NCBI RefSeq assembly: GCF_964340395.1
Contig: NC_135550.1
Coordinates: forward strand, 5,350,601 to 5,414,600
Length of the DNA stretch: 64,000 nucleotides
Reading direction: 5' to 3'
Source of the DNA: Glandiceps talaboti
Taxonomy: Eukaryota; Hemichordata; Enteropneusta; Spengelidae
The notes under the pieces are model-generated. The model saw only the letters and a list, made by a program, of their open reading frames with translations. It made no database searches and had not been told where the DNA came from. The translations under genes were made by a program, and so were the position numbers. Numbering within the stretch: position 1 is the first letter of the stretch; every line of letters begins with the position of its first letter. Positions 11,683 to 45,133 of this stretch are shown one piece after another.

Positions 11683-12042
11683 GATGGCCGAATAGTTACT
11701 GGCCGGCCTGGAGTCTGTATATGTAGATTCCAGTTTCGAATCGAGCTGCTGCCGTTTGTTTCTGAATGGCTGAAGTCTTAACCTCGGGCACGATTTGAAC
11801 CACGACTCTGCCCCAGTCAACGAAACTGTATAATTGGGGACCTGAGCTGGTTGGCTAGGGTAGCAACTCCCCAGGGATTTGAGAAAGTTAAAGGATCGTT
11901 GTGCCGCTATGGGGATGCTTTGCCAGAGGTACCTGATAGCGTGATAGCACCTGGAGCTAGCTTTCAGGAGAACGGGCTCATTATCTCAATGATTATATAT
12001 AGTTTTACTCAGTATTATTATTATTATTATTATTATTATGTT
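11683..12042 (+). mobile_element. tRNA-derived SINE with (ATT)n tail
   Basis: The head GATGGCCGAATAGTTACTGG...TTTCGAATC has the spacing of a tRNA-Ser/Leu-type A box and B box. It is followed by a body with TAATTGGGGACCTG and GTGCCGCTATGGGGATGCTT and ends in eight or nine ATT units at 12013-12042. This is the usual layout of pol III SINEs. The head is too diverged to be a working tRNA gene. No target duplication was found. Confidence 0.7.
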
Positions 12043-12907
12043 CTATGAAGTATGGAAAGTTTTTAACTATTGATAAAGTTATCAAGTCTTTCTTTATTCC
12101 AATAAAACGGAACGTACCCCCGTTTATCCCCGGAAGAGGGTTACAGAATTACATAAGAACAAATAAAGGAGGTGATGTGAGCCAGAAGCACAAAACAGCT
12201 GAGGAATAAATATATAAAGACTATAATGCAAACAAAAAGAAAACCAAATACTGTCCCTGATCCTGAAACTATCTATTATGAATTTTGCATACGTCACTAC
12301 AATAGTTTTATCTATACTTGACATAATTACGATGAACTTAGTCTCGTCATCCTTATACAAAAAATCCTGGTAAATAGTGGATACCGTTTGAAAGAACCTC
12401 CAGGGTAGAGTAATCTACTCCAGATTGAAACTATTTTCAAACTTGACAAAGCGGTTAACGTCATAGACGATAGTATGAATAGCCGTAGTTTGTTTGACAA
12501 GAAGAGATGGAGGTCTTAATGACATAGTCAAGCAGCATCTGACCAAGAGAAATGAAGGAACGTTACAACAGCCAATTGCAAGGTGGTATTCATTGGAATA
12601 CAAGGTGGTATCCATTGGAATACAGTGATATTAGGGAAGCAGTGACAACGATAGTTCGGATGAAGGAGTATCAACGTAAATTCGTTAGGTAATTTGTACA
12701 ATGAAAAGACAAATAACCCATGTTTGTATGATGTCATTGAAACAATGAAAGTACAACTTCACCATGCGGGCTGTAGCTTAAAGGCATTCAAGCTTGGTCT
12801 GTCACATAAAATGTTAACCTCCCCTGATCCAAATACAAATTAGATGCACTGCTCAAATGATTGGCTAATAAAACAATCAGCACCATAAATAATATAAGAT
12901 AAACCGA
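12043..12907. other. Intergenic, nothing recognised except a 22-bp duplication
   Basis: AGGTGGTATTCATTGGAATAC is repeated with one change at about 12580-12622. No coding exon recognised. Confidence 0.5.
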
Positions 12908-13570
12908 AGTGTTGTTCTTGCCTTCATTCATCAAAAAACCCGGTGTTCTAAAAACTGACTGGACTACAGAAAAACAAGTCGTGTTTTCTATGGTCCAATT
13001 CTTTTCATTTAGTCTTTTGTGATTAATCTTGGTGAAAGGTGATTTCATTGTTTATCTTTGTTCCACAATCGTTGGCAAAGTAAACATGTACATTTCAGTT
13101 TTCATTACTGCAGTATTTGTAGAAGGCTATGGTGAAAGAGTAAATGTAGCTTGTACAAAGTAAACATGTTCATTTCAGTTTATTACTGCAGTATTTGTAG
13201 AAGGTTATGGTGAAACAGTAAATGTAGCTTGTCATTTGATCATCACTGATGTGTGTGGCATTTGATGTAAACGTATATGGACCGGGTATGAACACAGCCA
13301 CGAACATTTTGACTGACAGTAATATTACATTTGTATTATTACCATTGTGTCAGCCGACCATAGTTATAATTGTCAATGGCTTCAAACCATTATTATCAGT
13401 AAAATCAACAAAGTACACAACCGTCGGAAGTGGTCTCATGATAACGGTATGAAGATGGTGACTTTTATCCGGCATGCACCCCACAGCCTGGAACCACAGA
13501 TCTGACTTACCTGGCAATGTCATTACCCACACGTACTCGCACTCTTCTGATGGTATTACATGTATTCTGA
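12908..13570. repeat. Segmental duplication, copy B (uninterrupted)
   Basis: It matches 8297-8871 and then, without the 1.64 kb insert, 10507-10680. It therefore represents the empty-site arrangement. It includes two units of the ~79-bp tandem repeat (13075-13230) and a relic PMT exon end. Confidence 0.85.
12924..12959 (+). pseudogene. Relic of a third PMT terminal exon
   Basis: The frame FIHQKTRCSKN plus TGA matches the end of the 8297-8353 exon (FIHHKIRCSKN). Upstream sequence no longer resembles the exon start and lacks the TTTACAG acceptor, so it cannot be spliced in the same way. It is best read as a decayed duplicate. Confidence 0.7.
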
Positions 13571-15692
13571 AGACAGAAGCACCTACGGAGCGCTTACACA
13601 TGTGTACTCACACTTACTATGTAATGCACATGGGTTTACATCCATGTAATTTTGGTGTTTATACTGTATAAAGTGCCGTAGTACTTATCCCCGGGGAGGA
13701 GGGTAGTCCCGCCTATTGGTTATACATATATGTTCCGCCCTTTTGTCTAAAATGGGTTCTGTGATATATTTTTAGTGCTAAGATGTCTAAAATGGTGTTC
13801 ACTTTTCACAATCTTTGGTCTAACTGGAAGGAACTACATAATAAATTCGTGGTTTGTTCGGAATTTCTGGGAATTTCCCCTGCTAATTCGCTGATTGACA
13901 TTTTCCTATCAGAAATGGAACCTTCTAAAAAGTTGAATGGCCTGAAATAGGGTATTGGTTTTCGGTCAAAATTGGTCTAAAATGGGGTCTGGGGTTGGCC
14001 AGTGGGTACCCCCCCCCTGTTTATAACATACTGAATCAACAACAGAGGGTGTATGTCATAGCTGCCATTGCTGATCGTAGATGAATAGTCATAATGGTAA
14101 TGTATTTACGTGGGCACAGTAACTATGACTGACAGGGTGGTGGCCAACAAGAGTGTGTATACTGTAGCAAGCATGGCTGGCATACTCAAGGTGGTCAAGT
14201 ATGTATTCACTAAGTATGATAGACAAGTAAAGGTAATCAGCACGAGTGTATAGGTAGCCAACAGGAGTGTGACATGCACGGACACAGACACATACATACA
14301 TACATACATACATACATACATACATACATACATACATACATACATACATACATACATACATACATACATACATTGAAGTGTCCAATTTACAATAAACTGA
14401 CACATTTTGACAATAGTGGCGTTACGATAAAAAAAGTGTAACATTTAGGAATGTTTGGCCTGTTCCACTAAAAGTGGCAAAATTTGATATTTCAATTTTC
14501 ATTAGAAAAAATAACTAATCGTAAGTTAGTCCGACTACTCGATAAGGAGTGAACAAAACATTATCTGATGGAACAAAAAATCTAAACAAAACATTATCTG
14601 ATAGATATTTGACTTATCTAACAATCCTAAGTTAATATATACAAGCTGACAATTCTGTTGGTCACGATGACTAAGTGGCACTCATCTGGGGTCTCGCACT
14701 AAAACTAGAGCTCTGGAGGTTTTTGACTTTATTTTGGTAACAATTTCACAGCTTCGAAAAGTTAAATTTAATGTACATTTTATCTGTATTTGCATGGCAT
14801 ATACAGCAACTAGTATGGTATGTATTATATTTCTTAAGTACTATGACTGAACAAAAGGTAAGACTCAAATATACTGAAGATCAGACACAGTCATGCCCAT
14901 CAGACACAGTCATGTCCTCATTCACAGATTTCAGAAGAGGGTGACCCTCCGGCCGAAGTAAATGACCAGTCCCTAATTAAACATTATTTTTTCACATGGC
15001 TTGTTCATGCATGAACTCATGGACAATTCACATATTATAACTTTCGACATGGGGCCTCAAAAAAAAATTCAGTCTTTTATATTTGTAACATTTTCTTTAT
15101 CTCCTATGAATCACAGGGCTGGATGTGACTTTTCCTTTATTTAAGTACCTTTAACATAACATAACATATTATATGACGTGACGAGCGATGTTACCTAAGG
15201 ACACTGGAGTGAGAGAGATGTCACATTTATATATTTGAATGACATCATTTAGAGTTTGCATGTTCTTTCTCTACATATTCAGGTGTGATGTGTGAATAAA
15301 GTCACTTAAAGTTACTTGATTAACACCTTAGTTTGGTGTGTTTCTTTGAAAAATGAAAAAAGATTGTAGTCAAAAATAGTATCTTTCAATTCAAAACTCT
15401 CTACCCTTGAACCCTAACACGTTCACAACAAGGATTAACATTACTCTGATACAGTAAAACGTTGCCAAGCATTGTTAAAGTGACCATATGGATTGGATAT
15501 TATTTTTGCTATAACGCAACCTTCCATTACGACAAGTAAAGCCGTAATGAATAATACAGGTTCAATAGTTCACTGCAATATGATCTACATACCCAGAGCA
15601 ATACAAAAAAGAAAGCCGCGCCTATATCTTACCTAGTATAGCAGAACAACGCAGCGATAAAGTCTCTCTGATATTATGTTAAGTTGATAGCC
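13571..15692. other. Intergenic region between PMT copies
   Basis: 13740-14010 has several GTCTAAAATGGG phrases suggesting an old dispersed repeat. A (TACA)n tract lies at 14291-14373. Nothing else was recognised. Confidence 0.5.
14291..14373. repeat. (TACA)n microsatellite
   Basis: About 20 TACA units. Open frames over it on the - strand (CMYV repeats) are artefacts. Confidence 0.95.
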
Positions 15693-37319
<21,627 letters not shown>

Positions 37320-37375
37320 AAAAACTTATTTCAGCACTGAAACCAATCCCAGAATACATAAGGGTTTCTGGAATT

Positions 37376-37556
37376 GTAATAGTGTGACGTCTTTAGAGTA
37401 ACATTTGGGATAAACAAAGTATCTCTGGTGGTAATTGTAATAGTGTGACGTCTTCAGAGTAACATTTGGGATAAACAAAGTATCTCTGGTGGTAATTGTA
37501 ATAGTGTGACGTCTTCAGAGTAACATTTGGGATAAACAAAGTATCTCTGGTGGTGT
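37376..37556. repeat. 61-bp tandem repeat, three units, 3' of PMT copy 2
   Basis: GTAATAGTGTGACGTCTT starts at 37376, 37437 and 37498. It lies just after the stop codon at 37319, so it is probably in the 3' UTR. Confidence 0.9.
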
Positions 37557-37622
37557 ACAGAATACAAATAAGTATTAATCGAAATGAAATCAATTATATT
37601 GTTTCGATACGCTGATAATTAA

Positions 37623-37627
37623 GTCGT
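37623..37627. repeat. BEL/Pao target-site duplication, left (GTCGT)
   Basis: Same five bases follow the 3' LTR at 45854-45858. Confidence 0.9.
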
Positions 37628-38347
37628 TGTTGTAGCTTAAATTTTGCTAGATGTAGGTTGAGGGCGCTCGCACATGCGCATGGGAAGGAAACAAAGTTTT
37701 GAAGTGTGCCTTTTGGGCCAACGTGTGTGGGAAGAAATATTCCACATTATTACTTGACTACAGACGAGTTAACCCCGATAACAGAGGTTCGTACTTACTT
37801 TAGACCTTTGTGAAACACTTTTAGGTATTTTGAATGTAAATGATCGACTTTTAGATCTGTTTTGTTGCAAGTTATCATTGCCGCTACCATCGATTGTCAT
37901 CGTCACATGTTTGCACCGGATGTGAATTTTACCATCGCGAGATACAGAATATTGAAGGACTTTGACTTTGATATTAGACCTTGCGAGATATCTTATGAAT
38001 AGTTGTAAGTTCTTATCATGTTTGTGAGTACTATTACTGTTCTAGAACTCCTGTAAGTACACATAACTTAATAACAGTGTTAAAGTATTGGAGTCGATTT
38101 CTCATTCCTGTCAATAGGTGGCGCTATTCACCTAAGTTATTACTAGAGATTTGAAGTGTTGTATTTTGTATTTACAAGTGTTATTTATTGTGTTATTTTC
38201 AGTTTACGTGTCTGCGACATAGTGTGCCACAGTGTGTGATTACGTTTCATTACGTGATTATAAGCATTCAAGTATGACAAGTCTACAGTAAATAAAGTTT
38301 CAAGTTACTGTGAAACCAAGGTGTCAATTATTGTCGATGCTACTACA
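37628..38347 (+). repeat. BEL/Pao 5' LTR (720 bp)
   Basis: Begins TGTTGTAGC and ends CTACTACA. Contains AATAAA at 38291-38296 as a poly(A) signal, so R/U5 should follow shortly. The sequence just after the LTR (TAGTAAACTCTGCGG) should hold the primer-binding site; I cannot assign the tRNA. Confidence 0.95.
38291..38296 (+). terminator. Poly(A) signal inside the 5' LTR
   Basis: AATAAA; the equivalent hexamer in the 3' LTR lies at 45797-45802. It could also end PMT copy 2 transcripts that read into the LTR. Confidence 0.6.
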
Positions 38348-38583
38348 TAGTAAACTCTGCGGTGGAATAACTCGAAGATAAGAAGAGAGAGTAAACCGTT
38401 GATATAATGTGAAACTGTAAGAAGATACATCAAACTCTCAATATATGTTCCAAGAAAACAAGGTAACTCAAGACTCAACCAGATGTTTGGGTGTATACTC
38501 AACGTGAGAAGAAAAGAAAGAAGTGAACTCCTCTAAACAACAGGTGTGTCAATACTTAATTGCACAACAGAAGTTTATCAGCC

Positions 38584-41500
38584 ATGGCAGGTATAGAACC
38601 AGATGAGTCTATTGTAACGATGCGTGAAAGAAGGCAAGTAGCCTACGACCAGGCAGTAAGGGAGCTTGAAGATATTATTGAAGCTCTGAACAATTTGTTA
38701 AGGGTGCATGGTAGTAAAGCACAGGTTTTAGAACATCACAAGCAGTTTCTAAGACTTTATGATCAATATCTCACTGCTGAGAATGACTTGTATTACTGTC
38801 TTTCTGAGCATGACCAAGGTTTCTACAGTCTCATGTTTGCTGGCAGACGTAGTTATGTGAGGGAAATGCAAACATCTGTCGAGAATTATTTTGGCCGTTG
38901 TATAGACCCAGAAGACAGTGCATCCCAAACTAGTGTCAAGACCAGTAAATCGAAGTCCAGTAGAGGCTCCAGATATTCTACAACATCATTGTTGCGGCTA
39001 CAAGAGGAACAGAAGCAGGCAGAAATTAATGTACGTAAGTCAGCTTTAGAAGAAAAACTCCGGTTAGACATTCAAGGCAAAAGGCTTGAAATGGAATTAG
39101 AAATGTCAAGACTACAACTGGGGAAATTGGAAGAAGAGTTCAAACTAAAGCAGGAAATGGCTGTCAGTAATGCCCGCACACAAGTCTTGGAGCGTTTTGA
39201 AGAAAATGTAAATGGTAGCTGTCTTGACACTCAAATCACAAGGCCTGAGTCAATCAAGCATAGAGTTGATGTAGAACCCAAGTCAAGTGGTATCAAGTTA
39301 CTACCCGAGTCAAGGAGGCAACCAGTAGACACTACAGCTGAAGTAAGAGATTATGTTTATTCATTGCCTGAGCCAAGTCAGCCTAGAACAAAGACAAGAA
39401 GTCCGCAAATGGAGACTTTACAGCAACCTGAAGGAGTACAATCTCACCTTGTTAGCGGATTCAGCAGATACAGTAGACCAGATGAACACAGTAATTATAC
39501 AATTCGAGCTCCAGAGACAATACCCATGTCAATTGATCGTCCTGTTGGTAATGGTACTGTCCAGCGTCCAGAAGTACCTGTGTCAACACAACCAGTATCT
39601 TCAGTAGTTCAGCATGCAGGTACACAGAACATAGGTGAAATGACTGCACGTTGTATTACAAAGGAACTTAGAAAACCACAGGTTGAGTTGAGTAAATTTG
39701 GAGGAAATCCCATGGACTTTCCTAGATTTCTACGCCAGTTCACTACCAGGATAGTAGCCTACACAGATTCTGATGATGAAAGAATGAGCTACTTAGAACA
39801 ATATACGACAGGCGAAGCACATAAGATCATATTGGGTTACTCACACTTGAATAGTGACATTGGCTATTCCAAGGCTATGGAAGAACTGAAAACCAGATAT
39901 GGAGATCCAGAAGTTGTTGCTGCTGCATACATTAAGAAGGCCTTAAATTGGCCAGCAATCAAATCAGATGATGCTAAAGCACTCGATGATTATGCAGTGT
40001 TTCTCATGGAGTGTCAATATGCTGTTGGCACTGTAGATGCTGGCAAGGTACTAGAATACGCAGACAACATTAGACAGATAGTAAAGAAGCTTCCATTCTG
40101 GCTACATGACAAGTGGAGGAATATTGTCCAAAACAATAGAGATCAAGATGAAGCTGTGCAGTTCAAACATTTGGTCGATTTTGTTCGTAGAGAAGCAAGG
40201 AAAGCTACTGATCCTATGTATGGAAGAGATATGCTTGTTTCAGAGACAAAGAGAGTATTTAATACATCAGGAAAGCAGTTCAGAGGTAAACAGGCTGGAG
40301 GAAAGGTTTTGGCAACCAATGTGGAATCTTGTAATGCCAGTTCGCTGTATAAGGATGGTAAACAAGCATCATCAGGAACTGATCAGAACAAAACCAGCAA
40401 GAAATTCGCCTTCGATAAACCATGTGGTTATTGCAGTGACTCTGGACATGTATTGAATTCATGTCTAAACTTTGTAAGTAAACCCGCAAGGTATAGGTCA
40501 GACTTTGTCAAGTCCAAGGGACTTTGCTATGGATGCCTCAAGCAGGGACATCTGATAAGACAATGCAGAGCCAGATTATCTTGTGATAGGTGTAATGAGA
40601 AACACCCAACTATACTTCATGACGAGGACCGAGCTCACAAGAGTTCAGTGGAAATCAGCGATACTGCCAAGTCACAGCAAGGGGTTTCCATTAATTCCAA
40701 TACCTGTATGGACAGAACTGTACTAGACAAGGCACAGTGTTCAATGGGGGCCGGCGACAGTGGAGAATGCACCATGGCCATTGTACCAGTCGTAGTCAGA
40801 GCCCGGAATAACATAGCTGTTGAGACATATGCGTTCTTAGATACAGGAAGCAATGTCAGCTTTTGTACTGAAGGCCTAGCCAAGCAGCTTGGGGTGACTG
40901 GACGGAAAATGACAGTTAAGCTAGACACTATGGGGTCACCACAATGTCTCACAACTCACCAGATCAATGAATTGATGGTTAGCGATTTGGATGGTCATGA
41001 CTGCGTTAGTTTGCCACCACTGTACACCAAAGAGAGGATCCCTGTGACAAGTAAACACATCCCAACACAGAAGGACATTGAAAGATGGGATCACTTAAAA
41101 GGGATTGCTGTACCTACATTAAATGCTGACATTGGTCTGTTAATTGGAAATAATGTTCCTGATGCCTACACTCCAAAGGTTATCAAAACTGGACCTCGAG
41201 GGAGTCCATATGCAGCCAAAACAGCCATTGGATGGATCTTGTGGAAAGTAATCAGAGATAAGGAAGATCTTCATAGTAATTTGGCAGTCAACAGGGTAGA
41301 CGTAACAGTCTTGGAGGAAAGTCGTCAGTTGGAGCAACTAGTCAGAAATGCAATAAATTTAGATTTCCCAGAGCGGTGCGTAGACACCAGGAAGGAGCCT
41401 TCCAGGGAAGATCAGCTGTTCAAAGAGAAGATGACCAAGTCAATCAGATTCCAAGGTGGTCATTATTCTATGGACTTGCCCTTCCGAGATGAAAGTGTAT

Positions 41501-44500
41501 TGTTGCCAGATAACAGAGATTTAGCACTGAATCGACTGCATTCACTCCGAAGAAGAATGGTAAAGGACTATAAGTTCTTCACAGACTATAGAGACTTCAT
41601 GAACAAACTGTTAGTCAGTGGATATGCTACGACGGTTAGTGAAGATGGTGTTCAAGATGACACTTCCCAGAGTGGTAAAGTCTGGTATATACCACACCAC
41701 GGCGTATACCATCCCAGAAAACCACAGAAAATAAGAGTTGTATTTGATTGTTCAGCCAAGTGTAAGGGTGTGTCGCTGAATGATACACTGCTGTCAGGAC
41801 CCAACTTGACCAATACCATTGTGAATGTTTTGTTGAGATTCAGACAGGGGCCTGTGGCTATAATGGCCGATATCGAAAGTATGTTTCATCAGGTCAAGGT
41901 TTCAGATCATCATACAGACTGTCTGAGATTTCTCTGGTGGCCAGATGGCGACTTCACCAGGGAGCCAGATGAGTACAAAATGGTTGCACACTTGTTTGGA
42001 GCAGTGTCGTCACCAGCATGTGCAAACATTGCACTTCACCAGACTGCAATAGACAACAAGCAGGACTTTAACTCTGAAGTAGTTGACGGTATCTTCAGGA
42101 ATTTCTATGTTGATGATTTCTTGAAGTCCATTGATACTGATGAGAAGGGCATTGTAATGGCCAAGGACACAAGAGAACTCTGCCAGAAGGGTGGATTTCG
42201 TTTAACAAAGTGGATCAGCACAAGTAAGGCTGTTAACAACTCCATACCTGTAGAGGAGAGGGCCAAGACACTCCTATACGACCTTGATCAACATGACCAG
42301 CAGATAGAGAGAGCTCTAGGAGTAGTGTGGTCAGTCGACACAGATACCTTTGGTTTTAAGATAAACCTGAAGGATGGACCATACACTAGAAGAGGTATTC
42401 TATCCAAGATTAGCACAATCTTTGACCCGTTGGGCATTGCTGCTCCATTTGTATTGCCAGCCAGGATACTATTACAGTCTCTTTGCAAGCAGAATATTGG
42501 ATGGGACGAACCTATAGGTGGAGATGACCTTAAGAAATGGCGGCAGTGGGTAGAAGACATCCCTTACATAGAACAGCTCACAGTTCCAAGGAGTCTACAA
42601 CCTAGAGGTGTCCAGATCACTTCCTGTCAACTTCATATGTTTTCCGATGCTAGTGACAAGGGCTATGGGATTGCAGCTTTTACCCGACTTAGTGACAACA
42701 GAGGACAAGTGCACTGTAATCTGTTGATGGGAAAGGCCAGAGTCGCACCATTGAAAAGGATCACAATACCCAGGATGGAATTGACAGCGGCGAGCATATC
42801 AGTAAAGTTTGCTCATATGATCACAAAGGAAATGGACTACCAGTTCGATAAGATTATCTATTGGACAGATAGTATGTCAGTGTTACGCTATATCAATAAT
42901 AACACTAGCAGGTTTCATACCTTTGTGGCAAATCGTCTCACTACCATACATGAGGGATCATCACCAGAGCAGTGGAGGTATGTAAACACCAAACTGAATG
43001 TGGCTGACATAGCTTCGAGAGGACTACAGGTCAAGGACGAAAAGATGACCAAACAGTGGTTATATGGACCAGCGTTCCTAAAGATGGATGAGTCACAATG
43101 GCCTAAGACAGAGTTGTGCAGAAATCTGCCTGCTGATGACCCAGAAGTAAAAGGGGTTGCAGCAAGCACCATGAAGGAAGAATCCCATACAACAATGGAC
43201 AAGTTGTTAAGCAGATATTCAAGCTGGGAAAGGCTGAAAACTACAGTAGCTTGGATTCTACGACTGAAGGAGAATCTGAAGAAACAGATGAATAGAGCTG
43301 AGAGAAATACTCACAATGATAGTCAGAAGCCAGACTACTTAACAGCAGCAGACATGAGGGCAGCTGAGATGTCCATAGTCACATATGCGCAGGAAAGACA
43401 TTTTTCAGATATCAGTAAGGACTGTGAACATAGGTTCATGAAATTAGACCCAGTTAAAGACAGTAATGGAGTTGTTAGGGTTGGAGGAAGACTGTCACGA
43501 GCAGCAATTCCCATGGAAACAAAACACCCAATTCTCTTGCCAGAAGACTCACCAATTACTGAGCTAATATTAGAAGACATCCATCGACATACAGGACATA
43601 TGGGAAGTAACATCACTTTGACAAAGCTGCGTGAACGATATTGGATTCCTAAAGCCAGTGTCAAGATCAGAAGTATTATTGCTAAGTGTGTTGTTTGTAA
43701 GCGCTATAGAGCCAAGCTGATGACACAAAAGATGGCTGATCTACCAGAGCAGAGACTGATTATTGGAGAACCACCATTCTCACAGTCTGGAGTCGACTAT
43801 TTTGGTCCATTTGAGATTAAGCGGGGGCGCAGCACAGTCAAACGCTATGGAGTGTTGTTTACTTGTTTTTCTATCAGAGCAGTTCATATTGAGGTTGCTC
43901 ATAGCCTCAACACCGATTCATGTATAAACGCAATAAGAAGATTTGCTGCTAGAAGAGGTCCTGTTCGTAAGTTGAGGTCTGATAATGGTACTAATTTGAT
44001 AGGAGCAAAACGTGAGCTTAGGGAGGAGATAGAGAAATGGAACCAGTCAAGAATGCACTCCAGTTTGCGCCAAGAAGACATAGAATGGGAATTTAACCCA
44101 CCATATGCTTCCCACCATGGAGGAGTTTGGGAAAGGATGATACGATCAGTACGGAAGATTCTATATGGCTTATTAAGAGAGCAGAATACTCGTTTAGATG
44201 ATGAGGGACTACAAACCCTGATGTGCGAAGTTGAGGCAGTAATCAACAGTAGACCAATCACCAGAGTATCGAATGATACTACAGACCCTCAAGCACTAAC
44301 ACCTAATCACCTTCTATTGTTACAGTCAGGACAGGTACCACCACCTGGAGTATTTCAGAAGGAAGACAACTTTGCTAGGAGGAGGTGGCGGCAAATTCAA
44401 CACTTAGCCAATGTATTCTGGAGAAGATGGAGCAAGGAGTATCTGACACGCCTGCAGGAACGTCAGAAATGGGTGAATCCTGAGAGAAATATTGAAAAGA

Positions 44501-44676
44501 ATGACATAGTGTTAGTTGCAGACAACTCTCCAAGAAATCAGTGGCAAATGGGGAGAGTGGTTGATGTATTTCCGGATGAGAAAGGATTGGTCAGGATTGC
44601 ACGAGTCAAAATGGGATCATCTGTTTTGGAACGCCCTATTACTAAATTGTGTGTTATCCTGGAAGCTGACATTTGA
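38584..44676 (+). CDS. BEL/Pao Gag-Pol polyprotein
   Basis: 2030 residues from the ATG at 38584 (GCCATGG context; the frame is open slightly further upstream without an ATG). In order: N-terminal Gag, a charged coiled coil (about 139-215), the DUF1759-like Gag core (about 375-540), three Cys/His knuckles (about 613, 649, 667), an aspartic protease with DTG (Asp 753), an RT with YVDD (1175-1178), the A17-like region and RNase H with FSDAS (Asp 1355) and WTDS, then integrase with an HHCC zinc site (about 1667-1705) and catalytic D1738, D1800, E1850, and a C-terminal DUF5641-like block. The polyprotein is processed into particle, protease, RT and integrase. No stop or frameshift, so it may be active. 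Confidence 0.95.
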   Translation: MAGIEPDESIVTMRERRQVAYDQAVRELEDIIEALNNLLRVHGSKAQVLEHHKQFLRLYDQYLTAENDLYYCLSEHDQGFYSLMFAGRRSYVREMQTSVENYFGRCIDPEDSASQTSVKTSKSKSSRGSRYSTTSLLRLQEEQKQAEINVRKSALEEKLRLDIQGKRLEMELEMSRLQLGKLEEEFKLKQEMAVSNARTQVLERFEENVNGSCLDTQITRPESIKHRVDVEPKSSGIKLLPESRRQPVDTTAEVRDYVYSLPEPSQPRTKTRSPQMETLQQPEGVQSHLVSGFSRYSRPDEHSNYTIRAPETIPMSIDRPVGNGTVQRPEVPVSTQPVSSVVQHAGTQNIGEMTARCITKELRKPQVELSKFGGNPMDFPRFLRQFTTRIVAYTDSDDERMSYLEQYTTGEAHKIILGYSHLNSDIGYSKAMEELKTRYGDPEVVAAAYIKKALNWPAIKSDDAKALDDYAVFLMECQYAVGTVDAGKVLEYADNIRQIVKKLPFWLHDKWRNIVQNNRDQDEAVQFKHLVDFVRREARKATDPMYGRDMLVSETKRVFNTSGKQFRGKQAGGKVLATNVESCNASSLYKDGKQASSGTDQNKTSKKFAFDKPCGYCSDSGHVLNSCLNFVSKPARYRSDFVKSKGLCYGCLKQGHLIRQCRARLSCDRCNEKHPTILHDEDRAHKSSVEISDTAKSQQGVSINSNTCMDRTVLDKAQCSMGAGDSGECTMAIVPVVVRARNNIAVETYAFLDTGSNVSFCTEGLAKQLGVTGRKMTVKLDTMGSPQCLTTHQINELMVSDLDGHDCVSLPPLYTKERIPVTSKHIPTQKDIERWDHLKGIAVPTLNADIGLLIGNNVPDAYTPKVIKTGPRGSPYAAKTAIGWILWKVIRDKEDLHSNLAVNRVDVTVLEESRQLEQLVRNAINLDFPERCVDTRKEPSREDQLFKEKMTKSIRFQGGHYSMDLPFRDESVLLPDNRDLALNRLHSLRRRMVKDYKFFTDYRDFMNKLLVSGYATTVSEDGVQDDTSQSGKVWYIPHHGVYHPRKPQKIRVVFDCSAKCKGVSLNDTLLSGPNLTNTIVNVLLRFRQGPVAIMADIESMFHQVKVSDHHTDCLRFLWWPDGDFTREPDEYKMVAHLFGAVSSPACANIALHQTAIDNKQDFNSEVVDGIFRNFYVDDFLKSIDTDEKGIVMAKDTRELCQKGGFRLTKWISTSKAVNNSIPVEERAKTLLYDLDQHDQQIERALGVVWSVDTDTFGFKINLKDGPYTRRGILSKISTIFDPLGIAAPFVLPARILLQSLCKQNIGWDEPIGGDDLKKWRQWVEDIPYIEQLTVPRSLQPRGVQITSCQLHMFSDASDKGYGIAAFTRLSDNRGQVHCNLLMGKARVAPLKRITIPRMELTAASISVKFAHMITKEMDYQFDKIIYWTDSMSVLRYINNNTSRFHTFVANRLTTIHEGSSPEQWRYVNTKLNVADIASRGLQVKDEKMTKQWLYGPAFLKMDESQWPKTELCRNLPADDPEVKGVAASTMKEESHTTMDKLLSRYSSWERLKTTVAWILRLKENLKKQMNRAERNTHNDSQKPDYLTAADMRAAEMSIVTYAQERHFSDISKDCEHRFMKLDPVKDSNGVVRVGGRLSRAAIPMETKHPILLPEDSPITELILEDIHRHTGHMGSNITLTKLRERYWIPKASVKIRSIIAKCVVCKRYRAKLMTQKMADLPEQRLIIGEPPFSQSGVDYFGPFEIKRGRSTVKRYGVLFTCFSIRAVHIEVAHSLNTDSCINAIRRFAARRGPVRKLRSDNGTNLIGAKRELREEIEKWNQSRMHSSLRQEDIEWEFNPPYASHHGGVWERMIRSVRKILYGLLREQNTRLDDEGLQTLMCEVEAVINSRPITRVSNDTTDPQALTPNHLLLLQSGQVPPPGVFQKEDNFARRRWRQIQHLANVFWRRWSKEYLTRLQERQKWVNPERNIEKNDIVLVADNSPRNQWQMGRVVDVFPDEKGLVRIARVKMGSSVLERPITKLCVILEADI

Positions 44677-45118
44677 ACTGTATTATAAGCAAGAAGTGAC
44701 TATTATTGTTGCAGAACAGATTGTAACGTACTAATCTATTTGATCATCTATGAAGAGGAATTAATGTGAAAAGGGACTGTTCATATGTCATCGTACATAC
44801 TAGGGACTGTTGACAGCATTTTTCGTGGACTGTTGATTTTCAGAAAATGTGGACGCAAAGAATTTTTAGATTCTTAAAGCCATAATTATTTAGTTGTGTT
44901 TATGGACTGATTATAGAACTTGTAGTATTAGGCTGCATTTGACTTCGTAAATTTGCATGTGAGTAGTTTCATGGTTTGAAATTTAGTGATTGATAGGACC
45001 ATTGAGATAATTTCTCGTGAACTTTTCAGAGCAACACCTGGTGCTACGTAAAGCGGTTTTCAAAACTAGTGTATTGAAATAAGTTAGTTCTAATTACTTC
45101 GAGTATACCTCTGCGTAA
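44677..45118. other. BEL/Pao 3' untranslated region
   Basis: About 440 bp between the Gag-Pol stop and the polypurine tract, without a reading frame. Confidence 0.7.
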
Positions 45119-45133
45119 TTAGGGGGGCCGGGA
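45119..45133 (+). promoter_or_regulatory. Polypurine tract of the BEL/Pao element
   Basis: TTAGGGGGGCCGGGA immediately precedes the 3' LTR, the expected place for the plus-strand primer. Confidence 0.7.

Noticed and set aside
44516-44734. Envelope-like or accessory ORF after BEL Gag-Pol
   Set aside because: It overlaps the Gag-Pol end in another frame and shows no signal peptide or membrane segment.
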